Part shown: positions 21,116 to 33,975 of the stretch, piece after piece
Layout: each line of letters opens with the position of its first letter
Numbering within the stretch: position 1 is the stretch's first letter
From: Thelonectria olida
Lineage: Eukaryota > Ascomycota > Sordariomycetes > Hypocreales > Nectriaceae
Reading direction: 5' to 3'
Assembly (NCBI GenBank): GCA_020736575.1
Contig: JAGPYM010000003.1
Coordinates: forward strand, 1,922,001 to 1,986,000
DNA: 64,000 nt
The notes under the pieces: model-generated
Told to the model about the DNA's origin: nothing
The model's database searches: none
What the model saw: only the letters and a program-made list of their open reading frames with translations
Program-made: the position numbers and the translations under genes

Positions 21116-24100
21116 TCATCGGGGGCTGCTCATATGGCCCGCAAGGTTCATGTGCATAATGGCCTCGGTCGTCCACGCCTCTTCATCATCTCCGCCTCCT
21201 CTCTTAAAGTCCTCGCGTCCATCCACCCCCGGCAGTCGGATCTGAGGCGGTGCTGCTTGAGGCTGAACTGGAACCTGTCCAGGAAGCGGCTTACGCTTAG
21301 GCCCTTCCTGGCCACCTTCTCCGTACCGAGCAAGGTCTGGAATATCAAACACTTGGCCCATTGTATGTGAAAGCGTGAGTTGTCCCGGAGGTGCAGAGAC
21401 TGCCGACTGGGGAACAGCCTCGGGGACCGCATGGTCATAGTCGCCCGTCGCTATTGATGGATCCACCATGTCCATTGTATTGGTTCTTGGCGGAGGCATA
21501 TAGGAGAAGCGGTTGTCCACCGGATACTCGTGTTCCTCTTGCTCCAGGATCTGCGGAGGAGCTTGCTCGACGTTCCTCAAGCTGGAAGCACCGGCGCCAG
21601 CACCGCCGCTTTGTACACTAACCATGGATGCTCTGGCGTCCATAGCTGCTCCTCCTGGGCTGTTCGCTTCACCCATGGCAGCCGCGTCCACATCGCGAAT
21701 GGCGAATTGAGCGACTGTACGAAGCTTGCGAGTGACCCAATTGGCCAAAATCTTGCCACGCTGCTTCTCTCCAAGACGTGACCGTGGAAAGTCTCCCTTG
21801 GCAACAAAGGCAACAATGTCAACAACAATTTGATGCTCATTGAGGATCGCGTTGACGATGACGGGCACGATGGATGCAAGATATTGCTTGCGGCTGACCT
21901 CGACGAGGACTACAACAAGACCTCCAGCTTGGAAGACAGCACTGCGTATTTGTTAGCCACGAATCTCTGTTGAACAAATGTCGAACTCACCAGCCGTTGC
22001 TAACAATGTTTCGATGGCATCGCTCAACCGAATTCTCAATGTCCATTGGGAAGTGGCTCAGCCCGTTGATCTCAAACGTCTCGCCAATATTTCCCAGAAC
22101 AAACAGCACTTGCATTTCGACTTGAGCACCGTTGGGCCCAATAGGCCGGCTAACGTTGTGCAAGAAGCCAAGGTCGCCAGTGCGGATGTACGCCACACTC
22201 GGGTCTCCATCCACTGCCCGTCCGTCGAAGCGCTCCGCATCAAACGCATCCTTTGATCCGTAGAATGACTTGACACAGGCCTCAGAATCGACCCAGATCT
22301 CTCCGTATTCTCCGTCGAGGCAGTGGACTCTGCTCTCTGGGTTTACAATGGCAATCTGGGTCGAGACAGGGACCATGCCAGAATCTTGCACCAGCAAGGC
22401 TTGCGGATCCGTCTCAGGGTCAACAGGGATGATCAGTCCACGTCGAAGAGCTTGCGTATCCAACCACAACTCAATGGGCTCAATGCACATGTAAGACCTC
22501 GAGGCGATCATTGGGTTTAGAACATGAGAGTAAACTGTGTTGATGCCCGTCCGGTCCAGACCTGCTGCGGCGAAATGGAGACGTACTTTCTGGAACACGT
22601 CTACTCTAGGTCGAGCATCCGCCGTGATCATCATGTTCTTCATCTCATGTAGCGTGAATCCCTTGGCTTGCATAGATGCCATGGCATGGTCGAGCATCTG
22701 AGGCGTCGCGTACGTGTCCTTGATCTTGTATCTGGACAGCGTCACGAAAAGTGACATGGGGTTGGCTGCAAATTCCACAGGAGAGAGGAGATATGTGGGT
22801 GTGCCAACGTAGATTCCCATCAGACAAGTATGGATGAATCCGAGGCCCGTGGTACTTCTCACGCAGCCAAGAACGGGGCGCGTGCTGGACATTTGGCACG
22901 TTTCCTTTTGCACCTTGCACATACCCAGAATTGTGTCGTGGCCAAGTTGCACAGCGATTCTTCGCTGGTCGGGGGTCCAATATGTCCAAACAACAACGGG
23001 GTATCCGGGCTTAATCCAGGCAGGGTCGATTGTGAGCCGGAGATCTCTTAGGCCGCTGTTCTGTTTCGGTGGCTTTGTGGTATTGTAGACGCTGGGGGGT
23101 GAGATCTTGAGAATCTGAGCAGATTGCTTGATATGGCTTCCCACAACCTTCAGCTTGATCAAGTGGTCCACCTCTTGGTTCACAAGAACGGCCTTGACCT
23201 TGTAGTCTGCCACAATGTGTAGGAACGCAGGTACATCCTCGTTCAGTCGGTTCTGGTCAAGCGGCGCGATGGGGATGACGATTGCGCCTAGGCAGATGCA
23301 GGCCTGGACAGCGTAAACAAATTCCTCCGAGTGGGTGTACATGAGAATCATGTGGTCACCGGGTCTGACCTTGACCTTGTTCTTGAGATACATAGCCACA
23401 GCGGCAACCTTTGTGTCGAACTTCTTCCAAGTGACTCCCTTGCCTTCTCTTCCTCGACCATCAATTGTGCAATATGCCAGTTCTTCAGGTTGACGAGCGA
23501 CACGCCACTGAATGAGGTCCGAGATGCTCACAAAGTTGTTAAGAGGCGTCGAGGTCCTGTCATCCATGACAACTTCTCGCCTGTCAACGCCAGAGTATTG
23601 CTTGTCAGCGGGCAGCAAGAAGTCGGCGCGCGAATCAGACGAGAGCTGAGACCAAATTCCACCCATAGGATCAACTCCGATAGGGAGGTTCAAAACAGCG
23701 TGCTCCACGCCAAACTTGACATGGACACAGGGAAGGTTGCCGAGATCAAACTCTCGGCGACAGAGCATGTTCCCAATCTCACGACGCCCGTTCTTGATCA
23801 CCCTAGGAAGAGAGTTCGGTGCAGTGATCATAACGCAGTACACCCGAAGATGGTGTTCCTGCATAAGAACCTCGGTACATCGCTCAGCGAGGGATTCAAG
23901 GAGAGCGGTATCGGGCTGTCTAGGCGGGCCTCCGTTGGTGAGTGGTGCCGTAGATGCGGCCACAGTTTCTACCACGACAACAGGAAGATGCTCCTCGTTG
24001 ACGAAGACGTCGAAAGCAGAGCAATCGTATATCTTGGGCACGTTTTTGACAATGCTGACAACAATGTGCTGGACAAAGAAGTATCGATACTCGGCCAGCT

Positions 24101-26942
24101 CGTGGCCATGCTCAACCCACTCGACTCTCTGACGAATCCGATCTTCGTAGAGTCCCAGAATGAAGACCTTGCCCTCAATGACAGTCCCTAGCAATCCGGT
24201 CCGGAGGAACTCAGGCTCCACTGGGTTTGGAGTCGGGTCACCTGGGTCAAACTTGTACGGTCGCGCGTGGAAGATCAGCTCCGTGTTTTTGGGCTGTGCC
24301 CAGAAACCACCTGAAAGCGAAGGCGAGTCAACCCAGATTTCGCCCACTGAATGAGGCGACGCGAGAAGACCCGTCTCTGGATCAACAACAGCAAGAGTGG
24401 CATCCGGAATGGGATACCCAAAAGCTCCCACGCGGACTAGCGAAGGGTCATCGGCTCGTTTTCGCACCTCATTACCCATAGCAACCACCTTGACTTCGTT
24501 GGTCTTCAGGGCCTCGCGCTCCAACAGGGCCTCACCGAGCTCGTTCTTTGCTTGCTCTTCGGTTCTTGTGGTTCCGCCGCCGCCGAGGAGACTGCCAAAT
24601 CCATTAGATGGGGCGGCTTTTTCTTCTTCCTTCTCCTCCAAGTCTGAGTCACTCTCCTCCTCCATATCCAGCTTCAAAGGTACACCCATACGCTCTTCGC
24701 CTCCCAGCCAATCGCGGATACTGATTACCATGCCGCCATGCTCAGGGAGACACAGCATGGGTGCCACAACCTCACGAGCACGTGGATTCCGTAATGGCCT
24801 CAGCCATCGGTCTGCTAGCACTTCGTGGAACCCGCTATCCACGGTCAAGGTATCGATCAAGCAGAGTTTGACCATCTGGAAATTTGGTTCCATCCCCTTC
24901 TTGAAATTCCGGGTTGTCATGGGATCTGATTGGTAATTATATGCTGCTCGCTTCAGTCCTGGATAGTCCGCCACCATCACAGTAGATTTGTACTTGGTGA
25001 TTAGGTGTGCATACAAGCCGGGAACATCAACGGCCTTGTTGTCAAACCAAACGGTTGTGTGTCCGCCATACACTGTTAATAGAATACTTAAAATCAGACC
25101 AATGCCCTGGCGAGGATCGAGGTAAGACAAGAAGATCTCGCTGCTAGCACCTCCCCCAATCAATCGGCCATTCTTGTCCCGCAGGGATGGGTTGAAGGTG
25201 TCTCCGGGCCCGTTACTAGGAATGGTGGAGATAATGGCACTCAAACAAGCCATTTGATGCATAATGGTTCGGTGACTTAGCACAACACCTCTCAGGTCTC
25301 CAGTCGGCGCTCGTGAAAATTCGATATATGCCAAGTCGGGAACAGACAAGGGAGGAATGTCGTCCTTCTTTTTAGGATGGTAGCTTCCGAACTCATTCGT
25401 CTTCCACCATTCAACACCCTTGGGCCAGGTCAATTTTTGAGTCGTGATATCTCGTTGAAAGGTCTTGAGGTTGTAATCGGTCGTCAGGGCAAGATGTGCC
25501 TGAGTAGATGTCAAAACTTGATTGAGGCGTTGATAGTCTTGCAGGTCATTGATGGGGACGGCAACAACTCCGGCAATGAAACATCCAAGCATTGCAATGG
25601 CGAAATCAATGACTTCGGCCTCGCGGTATACCAATGCCACCCGATCGCCTCGATAGAGCGAACTCTTGTCCCTAATGACTTGGGCAACCTTTTCAGCCCT
25701 TGAAGCAAGCTTCTCCCAAGTGATAGAGGCTATTTCCTTGCCTTTACCGTCTAGGACCCAGAATGCTGGTCTCTTGGCAGTCGTTCGACCTCTGTGCCTG
25801 AGAACAGCAGCGATATTATCGAACTTGGACATTGGGATTGAATCATCGTGAGGGTCTTGAATGGCAAATGGCACCTCGCGAGGTTCGAGGGGCAGCTGAT
25901 ATTCAAGGACTTCAGGAGGTGGCAGGTCACTAGCGGTCAACATCGGCGGCGCCATGGCGGCAGTTGGAGAAAACGCGTCACTTGAGGAATACCGTTGTTG
26001 AGGGCCGGCATATTCCACGGTCTGGCCTTGTTCATAATGCTGCTGCCCCGCGAAGTCGGAAAAGTAACCTTGGGAGTCAAGGAGGGTAGTGGTTCTGCCA
26101 TCATAAGGTTGCTGTGGTTGCTGCTGTGATTGCTGTGGATATTGTTGCTGCTGTTGCGGCTGCTGTTGATCAACATAATGGCCTTGCTGCTGCTCGGGTT
26201 TGAAGGCATAGTCGCCAGACCTCATGGTGGTATTTCGATCCTGAGGGGTTTCGGAGTGGCTCGGAGAGAGGAAGAGCGAGTCACGGTTAGAAGCCACCCC
26301 ATGGTCTGAAAGGGCAACCCCAGGCATCAGAAGAGACGCGGGATGTATCTCTTCGGGCGACTGCACCGTATTCCCGTATGTTGAGGTAGGTTGGTAGACG
26401 GGTGAGTTGGGACTGTCGGGGATTGGGCCGCTGGCGGAGCCCAGAGCCGCAAAGGCGGCTGCGCGGTGGCCATCGCTCGAGGGATGGTTTGAATCGTCGG
26501 GGGAGTGTATGCGCAGGCCAGTTTGAGGCTCTGCAGCTTGAGTAGAAACCTGAGATGAGGCTAGAGATGCAGCCTGGGCCGGGGGTGAGCCATAGAACTG
26601 GGAAAACAACTGTGTTCGGCGTTTCTGGTAGCTATTCGAGGCGGTTAGTCAAGTGTCGTTTCGAGAGGATTTGCTGGCGTCGCGGGTAAAGCGCTCACCC
26701 TTTCTGCGTTATGTCTCCCTCCTATAGTGATTATACGTTAGTTGATTCAATTCCAGCAGGGAGAAGAGTCACAGTAGTGGTCGAGGACAGCTTGATGGCG
26801 TGAGGAAGTCTCATGGCAAGGTAGTCGGGGTTGTGGCGTGGGGCATCGAGGTGGAAGCGGGAAGAATGGGAAAACGCACATCTAGCTCGCGATCGAGCTC
26901 TTCGAGCCTGTCACGAAGCTCGGGATTGATTTCGGCCTCCAT
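21116..26942 (-). CDS. cps1: Cps1/DIP2-family protein with DMAP1-binding domain and two adenylation domains
   Basis: Four exons on the minus strand: 26942..26880, 26721..26699, 26631..21991 and 21941..21116, giving 1850 residues. All junctions are in phase, and the acceptors follow CTAAC branch sites. The N-terminus (EINPELRDRLEELDRELD, then EGDITQKGYQKRRTQLFSQF) is a DMAP1-binding domain split over three exons. A disordered region with Gln runs spans about 40-230. Two AMP-binding-type domains follow, about 270-900 and 1090-1700. Their phosphate-binding loops are degenerate (SRAPTGDLRG in the first, TYWTPDQRRI in the second). The family includes fungal CPS1, described as a virulence factor in Cochliobolus, and animal DIP2, linked to diacylglycerol control through fatty-acyl-AMP-ligase-like domains. 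Identity is firm; the substrate is not known from sequence. Confidence 0.93.
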
Positions 26943-28906
26943 GTTGGAAGAGATCTGGTCGATCTGGTAGGATTCGGCCGTTGCGGAGGAGAGGAGGATT
27001 GCGGTGGAAGTGAAATAATTCGGAGACAACTTGGAGTCTCGTGACGTAGGTCGAGCCTTTTTGGGCAATCGTCTCAGGTCGCTTCAGGGCCGCTCCCGTC
27101 TCGTTCAGGGCAGCTTCCTGCTGTAAGGTACCTTCGGGTCGACGTTGTGCAGGGCACCTTCCAAGGCTTTCCAGGCCTAGCTGATGACGGGAGGCAGGTG
27201 GACTTTGGGCGGCAGGAGCGCGCGGCGAAGGGGGGCCGTTGGGAAAGGGCGGGGGTTCCATGGCGGGGACCCGACATCAAGTCCACCTCACCTGTGGAAC
27301 CCCTGGCTTACAAGCTGTCCCCTTTCCCCCTTGCCCCCTGGACGGACACTCTTGGTTGGGTTGGGTTGGGTGACTTGATGTGGATGGTTGCACCTTTGTG
27401 GGACACTGACCGCTTGAGCACCTCTTCCAAGGTCGTCCTACCACGAATTATGCGCGTATGGAAGGCCGGCTTCGAGTGGCTGGCCAAGACATGCCCTTTA
27501 AAGGTCACTACCCGGAATCCCTGATTAGTGCCCTTTCTTTGTCTCTGAGGGTCTCGAATAATGCCCTATGCACTCGCCGAGACACGATGGTTCATAATTC
27601 TGCAACATGGAGGATAAAGGTTTGTATCACCCGATTTCCCAGCTGCAGCCTGCAAGCTCTCCCCCGTCTATTTTGGGAATACTTCAACGTTACCTCTTTG
27701 CCACTGACAAGCATACAGGATTCGGATAGGTTGGAGTTTGGATCAACATAGACTTAGCCCCAATTCATAGTCTCAATCGGATACGACATCTGGAAACTGG
27801 TTTACGAGGCACCTGAAGCACCACGCAACCATTTTTGGCCGAGTAGACATAATTAGCCCAGGCCAATCCGACGTGCGTCGTTTGACGAAGAAACACGCAA
27901 TCCAGACACGATCTACCAAAACCTTGAAAGAAGGCTGGGCTCAATTATTGGGTGGACAAAGGTGAATGCGGGGTTTGGTTAGTACGTTTCCTTATGTAAT
28001 CTAGAAACTCGGAGACAACTCATCCGGATTCCGGTCCCACATTTTCTTGCTTCACTTCAACCGCTTATTTTCATCAACTTTCTTCGCTGCTCCTCAGTCA
28101 AATCGTCGCATTCTCGACTTTGGCCCAGCAGCCTGTTCAGTCGCAATGCTACACAGTTCGACTGAACACACCCGACCCGAATATGCGGCGTCTGGGGTCG
28201 CATGTTCGGTATCAATCAGCGCTCAGCCTCGCTAAGTAGGTATCGAAATGAGGACTACAATCCAGATGCGATGAACCTCTCCATCGACCCCGGCCGCACA
28301 TGATCCTCCTGGACTACAATAGTAAGTTAGGATTCTACCTGCACTCTACTTCACCCTTCTCTACATGATGAGAGACACATAACACAGACCTGTTCTGAAC
28401 ATTATTGTTGAAAAACATGTTTGCTCTCCTGATTCCTCAACCTCTTCCAACCATCTTCTCTTGACACTGTCTCGTCTTGTTGATCTCACTAACAAGTTGA
28501 AGACAGGCCGTCCCTGATTGTGTCTGCAGCTCATCGGGTCACCCTTGACGGTTCTTGGAAGCGAATCGTTTGTTCCGTGTTTAACGGCACAAAGCGCGAA
28601 CCCCCCTCAGTTTTCTTTGTGACAAACTTGGTGTTCTTATAATGTCCAGTGACCAAGACGTCCTTGCTCCTCCCGCTGCTTTCACTAGTATTTGTGAAAG
28701 CGTTCGGAGAACAAAGCCGGAACGTTGAACAATAATGTCCTCGTAGACTCGCTTCTTCCGAGATGTATATATTATGCTGTGATTGATGTTTATCTTTTGT
28801 TTGATCCAGAACACACACGACAACTCGCACTACACCTCGACTCCTGGCAACTGCCCTCATCCTCATACCTCAGCGTCACATCCCATCCCGATCTTGTAGT
28901 CTCGTC
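26943..28906. promoter_or_regulatory. Divergent promoter region, about 2 kb
   Basis: Lies between the head-to-head starts of the Cps1/DIP2 gene (-) and the Gln/Pro-rich gene (+). No coding frame is convincing. The segment 28050-28900 looks like a C/T-rich leader for the plus-strand gene; potential leader introns cannot be excluded. Confidence 0.45.
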
Positions 28907-31900
28907 ATGGCTTCAGGCGGGGATCAGTTCTGGGGTCCAAACACGATGAATGCTGAAAACCAGATGTTGCTCGGCAATTACGATGCCGGCTTTGCTCAGG
29001 CCTTCAATAACTCCCAAGTGGACTATGGCGCTCCGGCCGGCCAGCAGAATTCGTTTCTAGATCAGCATCAGGCGTACGGCGTGCAACACCAACACCAACG
29101 ACTCCCATCCATACAGGAGTCAGTTGGTTTCCAGATGCCAGTCGACAATGCCGCAAACGTGAGTAACTCCCATGTCATGTCCTCGATTGAGGAAAGTCCT
29201 TCGCCTTTCCACACCTCTCAACTGGGCGCTCCTCCCTACCTGCAACAACCTCCTAACGCCTATGGTGTGCCACAGGGCCTAGTTTCTTCTCACAACAACA
29301 ACTATCCATCTCTCTCGGGTTCCGGTACTCCTAATATTCCATATGGAGCCAACTATTTGCAAAACCAACCCAACCATTATTCGGTGGCCCCAAGCCCCCA
29401 AGCCCAAGGCCTACAGTTCCCCGACCCCAGACTGGCTGCTCCGTCACAATTTTCGTTGCCTGCACCCGCTTTGCCAATTTCTCAGCCTCAGCCAGCAGCG
29501 CCTCCTCCTGCTTTGCCGGCTTCTCAGTCTCAACTGACATTGCCCATTCCCGCTTTGGCTGCCCAGTCTCGACCTGCATTGCCTAACCCAGCCTTAGCTT
29601 CTCAGTCTCAACAACCAGCATTGCCCAATCCCCCTTTGACTTCCCATCTGAGATTGCCTAATCCCGCTTTGGCTTCTCCGCCTCGACCAGCACTGCCCGA
29701 TCCCGCCGCCCCAGCAATCCCAGATGGCAGGATCAAAGGTCCTTCTCCCAACAATAGCGACACCTCTGACGGCTGGTGGCGTCCATCGGATGATTCCGCA
29801 GCAAGCATACCCGTTGTCAGCAGTTCCCGCAAGGACAAAAGGGCAAGAAACGCGAAAGCCGATCCAAGCCACGTCTACAAGCAACGATTGGCGACACCTG
29901 CTCCATGGGGTCAAGCGATGGGCCGTGATGGCCAGCCTCAAGGAAACTACATCTTCGTCTACACAAACGATGGTGAGTGGCAGCAGAACCTGTGCTTCAC
30001 GACCGAAGAGCTGTGGCTGTACATGAGCGAGTGTCCCCGACCTGTCAAGGTCTTGGTACAGCATGCCCCAGCTCAGGTCAACCACCGAATCTCGGTAGCA
30101 GGCCGTCAATGTCGCTGGGCGCACTGTCCGAACCCTGGGAGGACTATTGGAGCTGGTTGGATCCGAGTCAGCTTTGACGAGTACCAAACTGAGACAACGA
30201 GTGGGAAGCGAGACCCTTTCAAGGTTGCAGGCTCCATGCATCTCTTTTGCTTCGAGCAGTGCTTCGATCCCTGTGTCCTCTTCTGGCAAAAGAAGCTCAT
30301 GCCTGAAGAACGCGATTTTCCCAGAGAGCAAAAGAACCCCATGGCCTTGACCCGGGACTCGGACAAGGAAATAATCAAGCGCGCTTTCGCGCCCTGGATG
30401 AGAAAGCACGCGAACGAGGCGCCGATCAAGTGGCCTCGCCCTCACAGGGAGAGTCTATCATTCGCCCTTGTCTCCTTTCATTTGGATCACCAGACAGGCG
30501 CTCGACAGGCCACCCGGCTGAAACGCAATGCGACTCGGCCGGATCATCACCGCAAGACCTTGGACGTGCATAAGGGAGACTTGGTCGAGTTCGTCAAGCG
30601 GTCGAACCGGGAGAAGGCAACCAAGAGGAAGCAGAAGAGGGCTGCGAGAGGAGAGGACAGGAGTTCGGGGACACCACTCTCCGATCCTGAGATCACAGGT
30701 GTACCCGATAGGCCCTATAGCGCTGTGGCTGCTGTGGTTTCTGCTGCGCCAGCTGCACCTGTAGCTCCTGCTCCTGCTCCTGTTCAGTCGGCCCTAGGTT
30801 ATCCCAACCCGTCAACCTATCTACAGCCACCTCCCAACCAGTATGCGGCGTCTGCTCAGCAACCCTTGGCTTATCCCAACGCCCCGGGTTATCCCAACCA
30901 GAACTTTATGCAGCCACCTCCCAGCCAGAATGCAACTTCGCTGTACGGTTACTCTGATAGCCAGAACCCCCAGCAGCAGCAACCTACTTACCAAGGTCAA
31001 GTCCTAGACTTTCTCAACCCGCAAGGAGCGCCTCATATGTCTCAACCCCAAGGATATGGGAACCAGCCCTATCTTCAGGCAAACCAGACTGCTATGCTCT
31101 CAGCCTACGGTGGACAGGTCGGCAACCAGAGTCAACAGCTCATGAACACTGGTGCAATGGCTCAACCTCAACCCTCTTCCTCACACCAGGGTCAGTCTCT
31201 TCAAATAGCCCAGAACACTCCCCTGAATCAGTTTGTCGATCCCATAGGAATGGCTCAGCCGAAGGTCGCTCCCAGCCAACCTCCAGCTTTAGACCCAAAT
31301 ACCATTGACCCCTCACTCCTTGGCAAGGGGCCAGCTGATGCCATTGTGATTTCGAGCTCAAATCCGAGCTCTGGCTCGCATACCCCGCTATCTACGACGA
31401 CGGCTGGTGTTCCCAACAGTACTATGCCTACCACCGGGGTAGCGTCTCCCGTCCATCAAGCGCAAACCCGCGTCGAAGACAATGCTCGTGGGCAGTCAGG
31501 ATCCTCATCGAACCAGAAGCGGGCGCGAAGCGACGCTGAGGACGAGGAGCAGGATTCGCGACCAGAGAAGCGCAAGCGGAGTGACGTCGATGCATCTGTG
31601 GAGCGTCAGTTGAGGGCCGCCTTGGAACGTTCGACGAAGACCCCGCCAGAGCAAGTCCCCGTCGAGGGGAATGCCACTGCAGCTCAAGAGTTATCTCCGA
31701 GCAAGAAGCGGGCGCGAAGCAACAGTGCAGGCAGTGCAGGCAGCCAACCCAGTGACTGGGGTGAGCTATTTGGCAAGGACGCCGAAGTGGCTGAAGATCG
31801 GGGCGAGGGAAGCGGCCAGCGCCAATTCTCTCGAAGTGTAAGCAGCGAATTCGACTATGAGAAGTATATTGACGAGCTCGACGAGGAAGTGATTGAAGAA

Positions 31901-32074
31901 CAGAGAAAGGGAAGCAGCCAGCGCCGCTCTCCCCGAAAGTCAATCAGTCAACGTAGCTCTCCTCAAAGGTCAGGCAGTCAACGTGGCTCTCCTCCAAAGA
32001 CAGAGAGTCGACGCAACCCCCCGCGCAACGCCAGGAAGAGTTCTCAGGGCTCTGAATCCAGCGCTACATGGTAA
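28907..32074 (+). CDS. Gln/Pro-rich protein with central Cys/His cluster, unknown function
   Basis: Single open frame of 1055 residues from ATG 28907. I do not recognise the family. The N-terminal 280 residues are low complexity, with Pro/Ala/Leu/Ser repeats of the type LPNPALASQSQ. A folded core spans about residues 320-560. It contains C402, H406 and C407 (CRWAHC), then H445, C448, C452 and C456 (HLFCFEQCFDPC), a spacing that could bind zinc, plus a conserved-looking WIRVSFDEY segment and a basic KRSNREKATKRKQKRAARG patch. The C-terminal half is again Gln/Pro/Ser-rich and ends in KKRARS nuclear-localisation-like motifs and Ser/Arg repeats (SQRRSPRKS, SGSQRGSP). Inference: a nuclear, possibly DNA- or RNA-associated regulator. 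Confidence 0.85.
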   Translation: MASGGDQFWGPNTMNAENQMLLGNYDAGFAQAFNNSQVDYGAPAGQQNSFLDQHQAYGVQHQHQRLPSIQESVGFQMPVDNAANVSNSHVMSSIEESPSPFHTSQLGAPPYLQQPPNAYGVPQGLVSSHNNNYPSLSGSGTPNIPYGANYLQNQPNHYSVAPSPQAQGLQFPDPRLAAPSQFSLPAPALPISQPQPAAPPPALPASQSQLTLPIPALAAQSRPALPNPALASQSQQPALPNPPLTSHLRLPNPALASPPRPALPDPAAPAIPDGRIKGPSPNNSDTSDGWWRPSDDSAASIPVVSSSRKDKRARNAKADPSHVYKQRLATPAPWGQAMGRDGQPQGNYIFVYTNDGEWQQNLCFTTEELWLYMSECPRPVKVLVQHAPAQVNHRISVAGRQCRWAHCPNPGRTIGAGWIRVSFDEYQTETTSGKRDPFKVAGSMHLFCFEQCFDPCVLFWQKKLMPEERDFPREQKNPMALTRDSDKEIIKRAFAPWMRKHANEAPIKWPRPHRESLSFALVSFHLDHQTGARQATRLKRNATRPDHHRKTLDVHKGDLVEFVKRSNREKATKRKQKRAARGEDRSSGTPLSDPEITGVPDRPYSAVAAVVSAAPAAPVAPAPAPVQSALGYPNPSTYLQPPPNQYAASAQQPLAYPNAPGYPNQNFMQPPPSQNATSLYGYSDSQNPQQQQPTYQGQVLDFLNPQGAPHMSQPQGYGNQPYLQANQTAMLSAYGGQVGNQSQQLMNTGAMAQPQPSSSHQGQSLQIAQNTPLNQFVDPIGMAQPKVAPSQPPALDPNTIDPSLLGKGPADAIVISSSNPSSGSHTPLSTTTAGVPNSTMPTTGVASPVHQAQTRVEDNARGQSGSSSNQKRARSDAEDEEQDSRPEKRKRSDVDASVERQLRAALERSTKTPPEQVPVEGNATAAQELSPSKKRARSNSAGSAGSQPSDWGELFGKDAEVAEDRGEGSGQRQFSRSVSSEFDYEKYIDELDEEVIEEQRKGSSQRRSPRKSISQRSSPQRSGSQRGSPPKTESRRNPPRNARKSSQGSESSATW

Positions 32075-33207
32075 TGGGGCTCTCTCTTTGGGCCGGCTGC
32101 TGCATCGGCGCATCCGTCAAGTGGCGGGACTGGGAGTGACTAGGTTGGACAAGGCAGGTAAGCAGATCTGCTGCAGGGGGGGGTGCCGGCGCAAGAAGTC
32201 TATGCTCTGAGGAGTTTACTCGTTGTGAAGGGAGTCATCGCAAGTACGATGATTGTTTTTCTTTTGGTCTGTTCTCTCTTTTTGGTTTGACACGGCCATG
32301 TTGCAAGCGCAACAGGGCTGAGCTAGCATCGTCTATGGGCGTTTCTAGCAGTTTCTACATATGTATTCGGATCTGGGCAAGACTTGTGCGTTGATTGGGC
32401 ATTATGAGTGAGTATTGGATTGGAGCAGGCGTTTGATAGGATAATGGGGGAAAGAAATGATGCCTACCTACCTGCATCGGGTTTGCATACACATACACAC
32501 AAGGTACACATACGCATGCGAGACATACACATACACACGCACATGTTCGCAGTTAGACAAAGACGAAGAAAATAAAAAGACAACATGTGAAAGAAACCAG
32601 CTTGTGCCAAGACGTTATCCCTGCATCTGCAACTCGCCCGCCTTTGTGGTCTTTGTAAAGGGAACAATGGGACTAGAGCGTCACTTGCACGACGCCTCAA
32701 CCCTACGGACAGATGAGCGCCGTCATCAGCCCTACCCAAGCTCACAAAGAGGATGACTAGTCATCAGCATCCCACGTAAATCGGGCAACGTCCAAAGGGG
32801 AAAAAAGGGAAGCGTCCGCCATTGTGCGCCGAGGCGGAAAAAAAGCTTGATATCCACTGCGGGAGAGGAGGAAGACGGTGAAGTAAGTCGACCTGATTAG
32901 ATCGATGGCCACAGCAGGCGGCGACCGGGTCAGCAGACCGACTGCCGAGGAGGAGGAAGCAGAGCAAGAGGATTGGAGGATCAAGACGGCATTGTCCAGC
33001 CAAAAGCTGTCTTTGGGTTGTTGTTCGTTCCCCCGGGCAGGGGTCCGGGTGGTGGCTCACGGGAACGCCGATGCGCCATGGGGGGACCATGGAGACGCAC
33101 AAGGCCGCTAGAGAGCCAAGAGACGTGCGCTAGGACGATTCTGCGGCCTGGGAGCTGAGGGCTCGGATCGAATGGGGAGAGAGTAAGTGTACGGGAGGGG
33201 TGAGAAC

Positions 33208-33226
33208 TGCTGCTGCTGCTGCTGCT
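33208..33226. repeat. (CTG)n microsatellite
   Basis: About six TGC/CTG units in non-coding DNA upstream of the phosphodiesterase gene. Confidence 0.8.
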
Positions 33227-33975
33227 CGTCTGCCTTGCATCGGCCAGATGCGAGTTGAGGGGAGAGAGCTGGACGAACAGAGAGTGAGAGACAGCAAAGC
33301 ATGCATACAGTAGTTTGACAATAAGCTACAAAAAGGACGCGGCACTCCCGAAGAATCGGGAATTTCCCAAGTCTCAGACGTGCATATTGAGAAGCTACTC
33401 GTCGGGAACAATCATCACCATCCATCAGTGCAGCAGTAGGTCCAAAGTGCCTTGTACTGTGACCACCAACCAACTCCGAACAAAGGAATTATACCCTTTT
33501 CAATCATCTCCCCCCAACAAGGAACAAACCTATTTCTTTGGGACCCTGCACATATGTCAAACAGAAATATTCGTCCAATTCCCCTCCGACGTCTTCGCTT
33601 CGTTTAGACGTGTTATTACATGCACACCCACACGCACCACAAACAAATCCACGCCTCCCTCCACTCCCCGATCGACCGGTCGACCAACGCCGACGGGACC
33701 AGGACGGCAGCACGGGCTGTTCTCTGTCTCGACTTCGTCCGTCTGGGTTCTCTTGTCTTTTGAGCGTAGGGAGAGAAAGAGAGAGACATACCGAGTGCAA
33801 CTCGTATATTCAGCACTCTCACTCTCAAGTCAGCGCCGTCATCGGCATCATCATCAACCACAACAACAACAACAACAAGAACCCAGCCACGCCGCCCGTT
33901 GACAGAGATCACCAACAAGGTTTAAATTACCCAGCAAGGTCAAGGTAGTTGCCAAAACCCTCAGCATCCATAACA

